From the NCBI RefSeq assembly GCF_020149935.1, contig NZ_CP083757.1:1798001-1862000 (forward strand): DNA of 64,000 bases, in the 5' to 3' direction. Below the pieces are notes generated by a model. It was not told where the DNA came from and searched no databases. It saw nothing but the letters and a program-made list of their open reading frames with translations. How positions within the stretch are numbered: the stretch's first letter is position 1; each line of letters opens with the position of its first letter. Positions 1-7,743 of the stretch are shown one piece after another. Both the position numbers and the translations under genes were made by a program. Origin of the DNA: Marinilongibacter aquaticus. GTDB taxonomy: Bacteria; Bacteroidota; Bacteroidia; Cytophagales; Spirosomataceae.

Positions 1-560
1 AAAACCTGGGCGAATGGGTGGTAAACAGCAACGACCCCGCCAGCCAAGGTGGGAAATACGGCTCTTCTGATATTGTCACAAAAGATAAATTCAATGATTT
101 CCGTGCCCATGTTGAGTTCTTGATTGCCGATTCGGCAGGAAACAGTGGCGTCTATTTGCAAAACAGATATGAAATTCAAGTGCTGGATGGCGATTCGACT
201 ACCCACGGAATGGCTGCGGTAATCAACGAAGAAGCCTCTCCCTATAGCGTGTACAATGGTGTGGGCAAATGGAATGCGTACGACATACAATTCCGGGCAG
301 CTCGCTTCGATGAAGAGGGCAAAATCACCGAGCAACCGCGTGTAACACTGTATTTCAACGGACAAAAAGTGCACAACAATTTCCCAATCAGTCAAGTTTG
401 GGGAGGCCCAAAAAGCGGCTTAGATGGAGGTAACGATGAAGGAAAAGGGATCACCGACCGTCCGGGCGGACTTAAGCTGCAAGCCGAAGGCCACAATGTA
501 TTGTACCGCAACATCTGGATCAAAGAAATGAATTTTGAACAACCCGAAACCGATTTTTAA
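1..560 (+). CDS. DUF1080 (3-keto-disaccharide hydrolase-like) protein, 3' end
   Basis: The reading frame is open from the left edge, so the true start lies outside the window; a GTG at 18 is internal. About 186 C-terminal residues are visible. The GNSGVYLQNRYEIQVLD segment and the later VWGGPKSGLDGG stretch fit the concanavalin-like jelly roll of DUF1080 proteins, which act on 3-keto-glycosides or bind sugars in the periplasm. It ends three bases before the next ATG, so it is almost surely co-transcribed with the sugar isomerase-like gene, a common pairing in Bacteroidota sugar-oxidation clusters. Substrate cannot be told from this fragment. Confidence 0.85.
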   Translation, partial: NLGEWVVNSNDPASQGGKYGSSDIVTKDKFNDFRAHVEFLIADSAGNSGVYLQNRYEIQVLDGDSTTHGMAAVINEEASPYSVYNGVGKWNAYDIQFRAARFDEEGKITEQPRVTLYFNGQKVHNNFPISQVWGGPKSGLDGGNDEGKGITDRPGGLKLQAEGHNVLYRNIWIKEMNFEQPETDF

Positions 561-563
561 GCA

Positions 564-1505
564 ATGAACAGAAGAAATCTAATCAAAGGTACCTTGGCCG
601 GAGCCGCGACATTGGGCCTTGGGCAATCTCCGCTTTGGGCTAGCCAAAAGGCTCAAATCAAGCCCAAGCACAATTTTACATTCTGCCTAAACACCAGTAC
701 CATTCGTCAGCAGAATCTGAAATTCGATGAAGAAATAAAATTGGCAGCCAAAGTAGGCTTCGACGGTATCGAAATTTGGATCAATAAAATGCAAGCCTAC
801 GCCGAGGCTGGTGGAAGCTTGGCAGACATAAAGAAAATGGCCAGCGATGAAGGCATCGTGATCGAAGACGCCATTGGCTTTGCCCCTTGGATTGTCGACA
901 ACGACGAAGCTCGTGCTAAAGGTCTTGAGCAGATGAAACGCGAAATGGACATGTTGGCTCAAATTGGTTGCAAAAGAGTGGCCGCCCCGCCGATTGGAGC
1001 AACAACTGGCGACCTTATCGATTTGGAAGTGGTGGCCAAGCGTTTCAGGAAAGTTTGTGACCTCGGACAAGAAATGGGTGTTTTGCCGCAATTGGAACTT
1101 TGGGGCTTTTCCAAAAACATGCATTTGTTCGGACAAACCTTGTTTGTCGCTGCCGAATGCGGGCATCCCGATGCGGTGATTTTGCCGGATGTGTACCACC
1201 TCAAGCGTGGCGGTTCGCCTTTCGAAGCTTTGGAAATGATCAACGGTTCAAAAATCCAAATGTTCCATATGAACGATTTCCCCAAAATGGACGATTACAG
1301 TACCATGACCGACGCCATGCGGGTTCTGCCAGGCGATGGCGTGGCACCATACAAAGAAATTTTGGGCATATTGAACAGAAAGAATGTCCCCATTGCTCTT
1401 TCGCTTGAAATATTCAACAAAGACGTATGGGCAATGGATGCTCAAAAGGCTTGCGAATTGGGACTAAAGAAAATGAAAAGTGCCGTAGAAAAGGCCGTGG
1501 CTTAA
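564..1505 (+). CDS. Tat-exported sugar phosphate isomerase/epimerase-like TIM barrel protein
   Basis: This 313-aa protein starts with a twin-arginine signal (NRRNLIKG, then a hydrophobic Ala/Leu/Gly stretch ending near residue 27), so it should be exported folded. The rest is a xylose-isomerase-like AP-endonuclease-2 barrel. Likely metal or catalytic residues are E178 (LELWG), D209 and H212 (LPDVYH), H235 (MFHMND) and E282 (SLEIF), in the order seen in hydroxypyruvate isomerase and 3-keto-sugar epimerase families. It follows the DUF1080 gene by three bases, and the pair probably handles an oxidised sugar in the periplasm. The exact reaction is not determinable. A strong terminator follows. 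Confidence 0.85.
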   Translation: MNRRNLIKGTLAGAATLGLGQSPLWASQKAQIKPKHNFTFCLNTSTIRQQNLKFDEEIKLAAKVGFDGIEIWINKMQAYAEAGGSLADIKKMASDEGIVIEDAIGFAPWIVDNDEARAKGLEQMKREMDMLAQIGCKRVAAPPIGATTGDLIDLEVVAKRFRKVCDLGQEMGVLPQLELWGFSKNMHLFGQTLFVAAECGHPDAVILPDVYHLKRGGSPFEALEMINGSKIQMFHMNDFPKMDDYSTMTDAMRVLPGDGVAPYKEILGILNRKNVPIALSLEIFNKDVWAMDAQKACELGLKKMKSAVEKAVA

Positions 1506-1544
1506 AGCCCATACCCAAAGCAAAAAACAACCTCTATAATATGT

Positions 1545-1577
1545 ACGTCCCCGACCTTTTAGATCGGGGACGTTTTT
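1545..1577 (+). terminator. Rho-independent terminator after the isomerase gene
   Basis: A perfect 10-bp stem (ACGTCCCCGA, 1545-1554, with TCGGGGACGT, 1564-1573) and a 9-nt loop is followed by a T run. It lies 40 bp past the stop of the plus-strand isomerase gene. Its sequence is nearly symmetric and could also serve the converging PhoH-like gene. Confidence 0.9.
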
Positions 1578-1600
1578 ATTTTCCTATTTCAAGTAATCAT

Positions 1601-2932
1601 CTAGAGCAGTTCATTCGCCAAATTGGCCAATTCCGAACGTTCCCCTTTTTCCAATTTAATGTGGGCAAAAAGGTGATGTCCTTTCAGTTTATCGATCAGG
1701 TAAGTCAGGCCATTGGATTGTTCGTCCATATAGGGCGTATCGATCTGAGCAATATCTCCGGTAAATACAATTTTTGTACCGTCGCCTGCACGCGTAATTA
1801 TCGTTTTCACTTCATGCGGGGTGAGGTTTTGAGCCTCATCCACAATGAACATCACATTGGCAAAACTTCTTCCACGAATAAAGGCCAAAGCCGTAATGCT
1901 TAATTTACCCGACTCTTCCAGCTCTTCCAGCACTTTGGCTCTCTTTTCTGTACCCTTAAACTGCGATTTTATAAATTTCAAATTGTCGTAAAGGGGTTGC
2001 ATATACGGCGAAATCTTGTCTTCTGCATTTCCCGGGAGGAAGCCAATTTCTCGATTACTCAAGGGGATAATCGGCCGGGCCAAAATTATCTGATCGTATT
2101 TATTGCGTTGTTCCAAAGCTGCAGCCAAGGCCAAAAGTGTTTTACCCGTTCCGGCCACACCCTGCACGGCCACCAATTTGATTTCGTCGTTCAGTAAAGC
2201 ATCCATCGCGAAAGTTTGCTCGGCATTTTTCGGTTTAATGCTGAACGCGTACTGCTTTTCCACACGAATCAAAGTGTCTTCTACGCTGTCGTATCTCGCC
2301 AAAACCGAGTTCGAACAGTTGTTTAGCACATAATAGCCATTGGCCGTTTTGTTGCCTTTCAAAATCCCACCTTCCTTTATCGAACCCTTGGCGTACAGGT
2401 TATGGATAATCTCCGAATCCAGCTCTTCAAACAAAGAAGCCCCTTCGGATACGGTATCCATATTCTTCACCTTTCCAGTGAGGTAGTCTTCCGCAAAAAG
2501 ACCTATGGCTTTGGCTTTAATCCGCAAGTTGATGTCTTTAGTCACCAACACAACCTTCGTGTTCTTGCCTTCATTTTGAAGAGACAAGGCGGCATTGATA
2601 ATACGGTGGTCGTTTTTATCCGAACCGTAGACCTCTCCGGCATCCACTTCCAAATGCCCGGCCTGCATGACAATCTTTATGCGGCCCTTTTTCGTACCCA
2701 GACTCAGCCAATTGTTCAAGCCCGAAAGGCCTGACAATTTATCCAAGAAGCGGATGACCGCCCGGGCTTCGAAGTTTTTCGTATCATTCCCAATCTTAAA
2801 ATTGTCTAGTTCTTCTAGCACAGTAATGGGAATGGCTACGTCGTTGTCTTCAAAATGCTGGATCGCGTTGTGGTCGAACAATAAGACCGAGGTATCCAGT
2901 ACATACAGCTTTTTCTTTGTGGCTTTACTCAT
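1601..2932 (-). CDS. PIN domain-PhoH family ATPase
   Basis: The protein is 443 aa when started at the ATG giving MSKATKKKLYVLDTS; an upstream in-frame Met at 2974 adds an unconserved tail. Residues 8-150 are a PIN nuclease-like domain (VLDTSVLLFD with D13, EELDNF, and NDHRIINAAL). Residues 235-443 are the PhoH P-loop domain, with Walker A GVAGTGKT at 258-265 and Walker B IVDEAQNL near 363-370. PIN-PhoH proteins are cytoplasmic and thought to act in RNA unwinding and cleavage; the cellular target is not known. It is last of three minus-strand genes, 70 bp after the thiolase gene. Confidence 0.93.
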   Translation of the reverse strand: MSKATKKKLYVLDTSVLLFDHNAIQHFEDNDVAIPITVLEELDNFKIGNDTKNFEARAVIRFLDKLSGLSGLNNWLSLGTKKGRIKIVMQAGHLEVDAGEVYGSDKNDHRIINAALSLQNEGKNTKVVLVTKDINLRIKAKAIGLFAEDYLTGKVKNMDTVSEGASLFEELDSEIIHNLYAKGSIKEGGILKGNKTANGYYVLNNCSNSVLARYDSVEDTLIRVEKQYAFSIKPKNAEQTFAMDALLNDEIKLVAVQGVAGTGKTLLALAAALEQRNKYDQIILARPIIPLSNREIGFLPGNAEDKISPYMQPLYDNLKFIKSQFKGTEKRAKVLEELEESGKLSITALAFIRGRSFANVMFIVDEAQNLTPHEVKTIITRAGDGTKIVFTGDIAQIDTPYMDEQSNGLTYLIDKLKGHHLFAHIKLEKGERSELANLANELL

Positions 2933-3002
2933 ACGATTCTTCTCTTTCACATGCCTGTATTTCAGCAGACTCAATTATTGTAAACGAAAACTTCTGTTCG
3001 CT

Positions 3003-4181
3003 TTATAGACTTTCGACGATCATGGCCGAAGCTCCGCCGCCGCCATTGCAAATCGCCGCCAAGCCTCTTTTTGCATTTCTTTGCTTCAACACATTGATCA
3101 AAGTGACCAAAATGCGGGCTCCAGAACAACCCAAAGGATGACCCAGAGACACAGCACCTCCAAAAATGTTCATTGCAGCCTGATCCACATTCAAATGTTT
3201 GGCATAGGCTAAGGGTACCGCCGAAAAAGCTTCATTCACTTCGAAATAGTCAATGGCTTCAATTCCAATTTGAGCTTGTCTCAATACCTTCTCGGTGGCC
3301 AATATCGGAGCCAATGTAAACCATTTAGGTTCACGGGCAGCATCTGCATAAGCGGTTATTTTGGCTATGGGTTTGGCCCCCAACTTATCGACCATATCAC
3401 CAGAAGCCAAAAGCAAAAAGGCTGCTCCATCGTTTAAAGTCGAGGCATTGGCTGCCGTAACTGTACCTTGCTTTGTAAACGCAGGTTTGAGTTTGGGGAT
3501 TTTATCGAAAAACACCTTCTTGTATTCTTCATCTTCTTCCACCAAAGTACTGTTGCCTTTTCTATCTTGAACGGCTATTGGCAATACTTCAGCCTTCATC
3601 CAACCCTCGTCCCAAGCTTTGGCCGCTCTTTTATAAGATTGTATCGCATAGGCATCTTGCTCTTCTCGACTGAGGGCATAGCGTTCGGCTGTGCTGTCGG
3701 CAAAACAACCCATCGCCATGTCGTCGTACGGATCGGTGAGGCCATCACGGGCTAGGCCGTCCAACACTTGCCCATGACCATAATTGTAACCAAATCGTGC
3801 TCGATCCAGATAGTAGGGCACCTGCGACATGTTTTCCATACCACCCGCCAAGACGAGGTCGTTCATTCCCAATTGAATGCCTTGAGCCGCCAACATGACG
3901 GCCTTCATACCTGAAGCACACACTTTATTGATCAGGCTTACGGGCACATGATTGGGAAGACCTGCTTTCACAGCTACTTGGCGTGCGGGAGCTTGTCCTA
4001 AATTTGCGGAGATGACATTCCCCAGAAATACCTCGTCGATTTGATGCCCATCAAAATTGAGCTCCTCCAGTATGTTTCGAGCAAGTTGGGCCGCAAGTAC
4101 TGTGGCAGAAACCGCAGCAAAAGCCCCGCCAAAACTCCCAATTGGCGTTCGTTTGGCCGCAAGCACATACACGGTTTTCAT
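3003..4181 (-). CDS. Acetyl-CoA C-acyltransferase (thiolase)
   Basis: This is a 392-aa thiolase II family enzyme that condenses or cleaves acyl-CoA thioesters. The start at 4181 gives MKTVYVLAAKRTPIGSFGG, the normal thiolase N-terminus; a longer frame reaching 4328 overlaps the permease and is rejected. Catalytic features are C88 in KVCASGMKA, the VNEAFS motif, the GHPLGCSGAR motif (second Cys) and the glycine-rich C-terminus CNGGGGA. It starts only 10 bp after the permease stop, so the two are likely one transcript. It could serve ketone body, butyrate or fatty-acid metabolism, and sequence alone does not separate these. Confidence 0.93.
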   Translation of the reverse strand: MKTVYVLAAKRTPIGSFGGAFAAVSATVLAAQLARNILEELNFDGHQIDEVFLGNVISANLGQAPARQVAVKAGLPNHVPVSLINKVCASGMKAVMLAAQGIQLGMNDLVLAGGMENMSQVPYYLDRARFGYNYGHGQVLDGLARDGLTDPYDDMAMGCFADSTAERYALSREEQDAYAIQSYKRAAKAWDEGWMKAEVLPIAVQDRKGNSTLVEEDEEYKKVFFDKIPKLKPAFTKQGTVTAANASTLNDGAAFLLLASGDMVDKLGAKPIAKITAYADAAREPKWFTLAPILATEKVLRQAQIGIEAIDYFEVNEAFSAVPLAYAKHLNVDQAAMNIFGGAVSLGHPLGCSGARILVTLINVLKQRNAKRGLAAICNGGGGASAMIVESL

Positions 4182-4191
4182 ATTTCTGAGC

Positions 4192-5586
4192 TTAAGGAAT
4201 GGTTTTAGTCTGTATCTTTCTGCTGAACAAGATATACAAGAAACCGCACAAAAGCCAAGCAGGCAGGGTAAGAAATGACAAAAATGTATCTGTAGCTGCG
4301 GCATAAGAATAGCCCAAAAGCACGGCAATCATCCAAGCCAAAAGCACCGCCCAATTCATTCTAAGATTCTGTTTTTCAGCATATTCCGGAATAAAACCAA
4401 ACCTTTTAGACCAATAGAAATCGACCACAATAATGGCTCCTACAGGGGCTAAAATAAATCCGTAAACCGCCACAAAATCAAGAAGTTTCATTGCAAAGGC
4501 AGGAAAAATCCCCGCCAAAGTGGCCACGGCTCCAGCCAGTACAGTAGCCGTACTCGTTTTCAGTTTTGGAAACAAGGTCTGAAAAGCCAATCCCGATCGG
4601 TAAATAGTCGGATTGGCAGTAGTCCATCCAGCCAAAATAACCACCAAAATCCCAAAAACACCCAAAGCATTGTAAGCCAGTGGCCCCGGAGCTACTGGAG
4701 GAGCCTCGCCTTGGGCTAAAAATTGTTGAGCTTCGGCAGATTGTAGATACACAGAGTACAATAAAGCGGCGGCTATCCAAGCCAAGAAATGGCCTACATA
4801 CATACCCGCGGCGGTGGTCCATCCCGAAGAAGCTTTCTTGGCATAGCGAAAGACGGAAAGGTCTGACATGCCCACATGCATGGCGGCATTGGCAAACCAA
4901 CTCCAAATGGCCACATGCCAGAATGTATATTTAATTTGCCCGGGAAAAGGCTCACGGCCTTCGCCCCAAATATTCCAAAAATCCATTATGCTGTGCACAC
5001 CCAATTGTTTCAAGGCCACAATAGCTCCACCCAAAAAACCAAGAATAATTATGGGCGACATCCAATTGGCAGCTTTCGAAACCATATGATACCCTTTGGC
5101 AGCAATAAAAGTGGTAATGGCCCCGAGTACCAATACAATGATTATCCAAGTGGGTCCATTGGGCAATGTATCTGTCAGTTTCGGCATATCCATATCGAAG
5201 GGAATCCCGATGGCCGTGGCCGATACCGTAAACATCGAGCCGGCCAGAAAACAGAACAGAATACCGTTGGCCACATTGTAGAACTTCACCAAGCCAGGGC
5301 CGCAGATTTTTTCAAGCTGATAATAAAGCGTAAGCCTTTTGTGTACCGCAATTTCGGCCGTGAGGAAACGCCAACTCAATACCGCCAGAAAATTTCCCAG
5401 CAACAGGCCGACGATGAGATCAAAAGCACTGACACCCACGGTGAGAAAAAGGGGGCCAATCATAAATTCTGTACCCGCTGCGTGCTCTCCTGCATACATT
5501 CCCAAAAAACTTCGCCAATCTTTCCAGGCACTTTTTGGTACGGGTTGCCGCTCGTATTCGGTTACGAGCTCGTTTTCTTCAGACAT
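4192..5586 (-). CDS. NCS1 family purine/pyrimidine-type permease
   Basis: A 464-aa polytopic inner-membrane protein with about 12 hydrophobic segments. The N-terminal region (WRSFLGMYAGEHAAGTEF), the FMIGPLFLTVGVSAFDL helix and the central GWTTANPTIYRSGLAF stretch resemble the cytosine/purine/hydroxymethylpyrimidine branch of NCS1 symporters. Such carriers move nucleobases or related heterocycles with protons or sodium. No nucleobase-catabolic genes are adjacent; the next gene on the same strand is the thiolase, so the substrate is open. The gene diverges from the lipoprotein gene, with about 117 bp of shared upstream DNA. Confidence 0.85.
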   Translation of the reverse strand: MSEENELVTEYERQPVPKSAWKDWRSFLGMYAGEHAAGTEFMIGPLFLTVGVSAFDLIVGLLLGNFLAVLSWRFLTAEIAVHKRLTLYYQLEKICGPGLVKFYNVANGILFCFLAGSMFTVSATAIGIPFDMDMPKLTDTLPNGPTWIIIVLVLGAITTFIAAKGYHMVSKAANWMSPIIILGFLGGAIVALKQLGVHSIMDFWNIWGEGREPFPGQIKYTFWHVAIWSWFANAAMHVGMSDLSVFRYAKKASSGWTTAAGMYVGHFLAWIAAALLYSVYLQSAEAQQFLAQGEAPPVAPGPLAYNALGVFGILVVILAGWTTANPTIYRSGLAFQTLFPKLKTSTATVLAGAVATLAGIFPAFAMKLLDFVAVYGFILAPVGAIIVVDFYWSKRFGFIPEYAEKQNLRMNWAVLLAWMIAVLLGYSYAAATDTFLSFLTLPAWLLCGFLYILFSRKIQTKTIP

Positions 5587-5692
5587 TTCTTTTATGAGTT
5601 AGGGTTGATAATCAGCGAATATATAAAATCATTTTGAAAGAATTCTTGTTCATAATTTTCGGTAACCCATTCATTTTCGCCCTTTCTAAAAG

Positions 5693-5700
5693 TATATTTG
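5693..5700 (+). promoter_or_regulatory. Bacteroidota -7 box (TATATTTG) before the lipoprotein gene
   Basis: TATATTTG matches the TAnnTTTG consensus of the Bacteroidota housekeeping sigma factor. It ends three bases before the ATG at 5704, so the transcript would start at or very near the initiation codon, suggesting a leaderless mRNA. Confidence 0.5.
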
Positions 5701-5703
5701 CAC

Positions 5704-6249
5704 ATGCTCAGAAAATTGTCACTCATTCTCGCTTTCTCGGTATTCTTGGCCGCCTGCCAATCGGATTCCGCCAAAAAGGTTTCTGTTTTTTTTGATCTCA
5801 CCGCTTTTAGCGAAAAGGTAGCCGAGAACATGAAACAGCTGAATCCCAAGGTGAAAAAGCACAATTTCATTAACGAAAACGATGAAGAAACTTCTCTAAG
5901 TACCGTCAATTGGGACCGCGAACTCGAGCTTTTGAAACAAGCCGATATAAACAAAGCGGCATTCGAAACCAGCTATACCATTGAAGAAAAAGGCAAGGAA
6001 TTGATTTACACCCTCAAGCCTGACGCCGATTTAAGGGTAAAGCAATTGCACATCGAAAAAGACGAGCACAATGAAGTGAGCCGTGTACATGCCACCTTGG
6101 GTTCCGAAAATTACCTCTACCATTCGGGCAAAGATGTAGAATTCGAATTCCAAGATGAAAGACTCAAAGCCTATCACATAAAAGGCTGGCAAAAATTGTT
6201 TATTGGCGAGAAAAAAGACTTCGAAATCGACGCACAAGTGCTCGACTGA
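5704..6249 (+). CDS. Small lipoprotein of unknown function
   Basis: A 181-aa protein starting MLRKLSLILAFSVFLAAC, a lipoprotein signal with the lipobox cysteine at residue 18, so it should be anchored to the outer or inner membrane. An in-frame TTG two codons upstream is less likely. The mature part is charged and looks beta-rich (short alternating strands near residues 95-175, e.g. LKAYHIKGWQKLFIGEKK), but I recognise no named domain. It is a monocistronic gene between the divergent permease and the DinB gene. Confidence 0.75.
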   Translation: MLRKLSLILAFSVFLAACQSDSAKKVSVFFDLTAFSEKVAENMKQLNPKVKKHNFINENDEETSLSTVNWDRELELLKQADINKAAFETSYTIEEKGKELIYTLKPDADLRVKQLHIEKDEHNEVSRVHATLGSENYLYHSGKDVEFEFQDERLKAYHIKGWQKLFIGEKKDFEIDAQVLD

Positions 6250-6335
6250 CACGAATTCTTCAGCTCAATATTTCGTGTTAAAATTCTTTGCAGCAAGGCC
6301 TTAAAGATTTATTTTAGTTCAAAAAATATATTCCC

Positions 6336-6827
6336 ATGCTTGCAACACTATTGATCAAAGAATTGGAAGCCGAGATGGCCACCACACAAAAAATGTTAAA
6401 ACTTGTTCCTGCCGATAAATTGGATTGGCAGCCACACCCCAAAAGTATGAGCTTGGCCAAATTGGCCGGACACGTCACCGAGATTGGCGGCTGGTTCAGT
6501 TTCTGCTTGGAAGTGGAAGAAGTGGATTTCGGCTTGGAGCCCTGGGTAAGCCCAAAGGCAGAAGACGGCGAGGGTTTCGCTAAAACCGCCCTCGAATTGA
6601 CTCAAAACTCTCTCGAAGCCCTGAAAGGCGTAAGCGACGACACTTTGCTAAACAAACGTTGGGTGATGAAATTCCATGGACAAACCATTATGGATTTCAG
6701 CAAATACGAAGCCCTTCGCCACAGCATGTCGCAACTTATCCACCACAGAGCTCAGCTTGGCGTATTTCTTCGCCTGCTCGATATCCCAATACCCGGTTCG
6801 TATGGTCCGAGTGCCGACGAGATGTAG
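6336..6827 (+). CDS. DinB superfamily protein
   Basis: A 163-aa four-helix-bundle protein of the DinB/YfiT type. The metal-binding histidines expected for the fold are H46 (LAGHVTE) and the H136-H137 pair (LIHHRAQLGVFLR). N-terminal helix features such as LIKELEAEM and the DWQPHPKSMSL segment are typical of the Bacteroidota branch. Members are cytosolic metal-dependent thiol transferases or DNA-damage-associated proteins; the substrate (possibly a low-molecular-weight thiol) is inference only. It is monocistronic, with a bidirectional hairpin just past its stop. Confidence 0.88.
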   Translation: MLATLLIKELEAEMATTQKMLKLVPADKLDWQPHPKSMSLAKLAGHVTEIGGWFSFCLEVEEVDFGLEPWVSPKAEDGEGFAKTALELTQNSLEALKGVSDDTLLNKRWVMKFHGQTIMDFSKYEALRHSMSQLIHHRAQLGVFLRLLDIPIPGSYGPSADEM

Positions 6828-6838
6828 AAGCGTACAAA

Positions 6839-6868
6839 AAAGGAAGAGGCTTTCGGCCTACTTCCTTT
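6839..6868. terminator. Bidirectional terminator hairpin between dinB-like and Trm112-like genes
   Basis: AAAGGAAG (6839-6846) pairs with CTTCCTTT (6861-6868), and the inner AGGC/GCCT pairs around a TTTCG loop. A-rich and T-rich flanks make it usable from both strands. It overlaps the last codons of the Trm112-like gene, which ends at 6858. Confidence 0.75.
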
Positions 6869-7130
6869 CTTCCAACCTGAAATTCTCCAAGCTTCTTTCG
6901 CCCAATTGCTTACTCCATTTTTTGTATAAAGGCAGTTCCAATTGCTCTTCACGGTATTCATCGGGGTTCATAATCGGAATACCTTTCACAATGGGGTAAA
7001 TTCGTCGGCAGGCCGTGCATTCAAAAAAGCCTTCGATTACGCTTCCTTCATCGTTTTTCAACACTACGGTAAGCTTAAGGTCTTCTTTGTCGAATGGACA
7101 ACACAGTTTTTCAATCGTTTCCTGTTTCAT
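6858..7130 (-). CDS. Trm112-like zinc-ribbon protein
   Basis: A 90-aa protein of the Trm112/UPF0434 type. Trm112 proteins are small zinc-ribbon partners that bind and stabilise SAM-dependent methyltransferases. The knuckles are C11-PF-D14 and C38-TA-C41: the usual first CxxC is CxxD here. The IYPIVKGIPIM segment after the second knuckle is a family hallmark. It is the last gene of the TPP-riboswitch operon, overlapping the ThiE-like gene by 20 bp; the methyltransferase encoded first in that operon is an obvious candidate partner. That pairing is inference. Confidence 0.85.
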   Translation of the reverse strand: MKQETIEKLCCPFDKEDLKLTVVLKNDEGSVIEGFFECTACRRIYPIVKGIPIMNPDEYREEQLELPLYKKWSKQLGERSLENFRLEERK

Positions 7131-7743
7131 TCTTGTTTTCGTTTTTATAGGCTAATGTGGCCTTATAGGTGTCTTCTTTATCCATAATTCCAGAAATCAC
7201 GGCCAAACCATTGGCGTTCAGCATGCTCAATTCTTCTTTGTTTTTCGGATTAATTCCGCCCGCAAGAAAAATGCGTATTCCGCAAAGTTTTTGGGCTTCC
7301 AGAACCACTTCGGGCCGAACCAATTCACAACTGTTGCTGGTTTTCGAAGGGAACATGGAACAAAAGGAAATGTAGCTAAACCCTTCATTTTCGGCCCACA
7401 TTATCTTTTCCATTTCATTGTTGCAGGTCAAACCCAGCATCTTGCATTCACTTTCGACGGTCTCTTTTATCTGCTCCCAATCCTCTGGGATTTCGTCGAA
7501 ATGCACGCCATCCAAACCGAAGGCCGCAACCCATTCCCAGCGATTGTTGATCAGCAGCGGCGTATCAAAATCTTGGCAAAGACGTTTGACCGCTTTCAGT
7601 TTGATTTCTGCCACCCGCTCGTCCTGCCAATTTTCCCAGACTTGCACCGCCGCCAAACCGGCCCGCAAGGCCCCTTCAAGCTTGACAAGCAACTCATCCA
7701 AAGGCATGGACGGGTCTACAATCAAATACACTCCATTTTTCAT
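7111..7743 (-). CDS. Thiamine phosphate synthase (ThiE/TenI)-like protein
   Basis: A 210-aa TIM-barrel protein starting at MKNGVYLIVDPS (7743), whose ATG overlaps the upstream stop as ATGA. ThiE joins hydroxymethylpyrimidine-PP to thiazole phosphate to make thiamine phosphate. Visible family landmarks are LLINNRWEWVAAFGLDGVH (63-81), the YISFCSMFPSKTS stretch (124-136), FLAGGINPKN (159-168) and GLAVISGIM (179-187). The normal QLREK pyrophosphate-binding motif is replaced by QVWEN at 34-38, so the key Arg and Lys are missing; it may be a TenI-like enzyme or use a different substrate. It sits third in a TPP-controlled operon. Confidence 0.85.
   Translation of the reverse strand: MKNGVYLIVDPSMPLDELLVKLEGALRAGLAAVQVWENWQDERVAEIKLKAVKRLCQDFDTPLLINNRWEWVAAFGLDGVHFDEIPEDWEQIKETVESECKMLGLTCNNEMEKIMWAENEGFSYISFCSMFPSKTSNSCELVRPEVVLEAQKLCGIRIFLAGGINPKNKEELSMLNANGLAVISGIMDKEDTYKATLAYKNENKNETGND

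Noticed and set aside
3003-4328. Longer thiolase frame starting at 4328
   Set aside because: The extra 49 residues overlap the permease gene and resemble nothing; MKTVYVLAAKRTP at 4181 is the natural start.
4876-5637. 253-aa plus-strand frame across the permease
   Set aside because: It is antisense to a clear NCS1 permease gene and has no recognisable domain.
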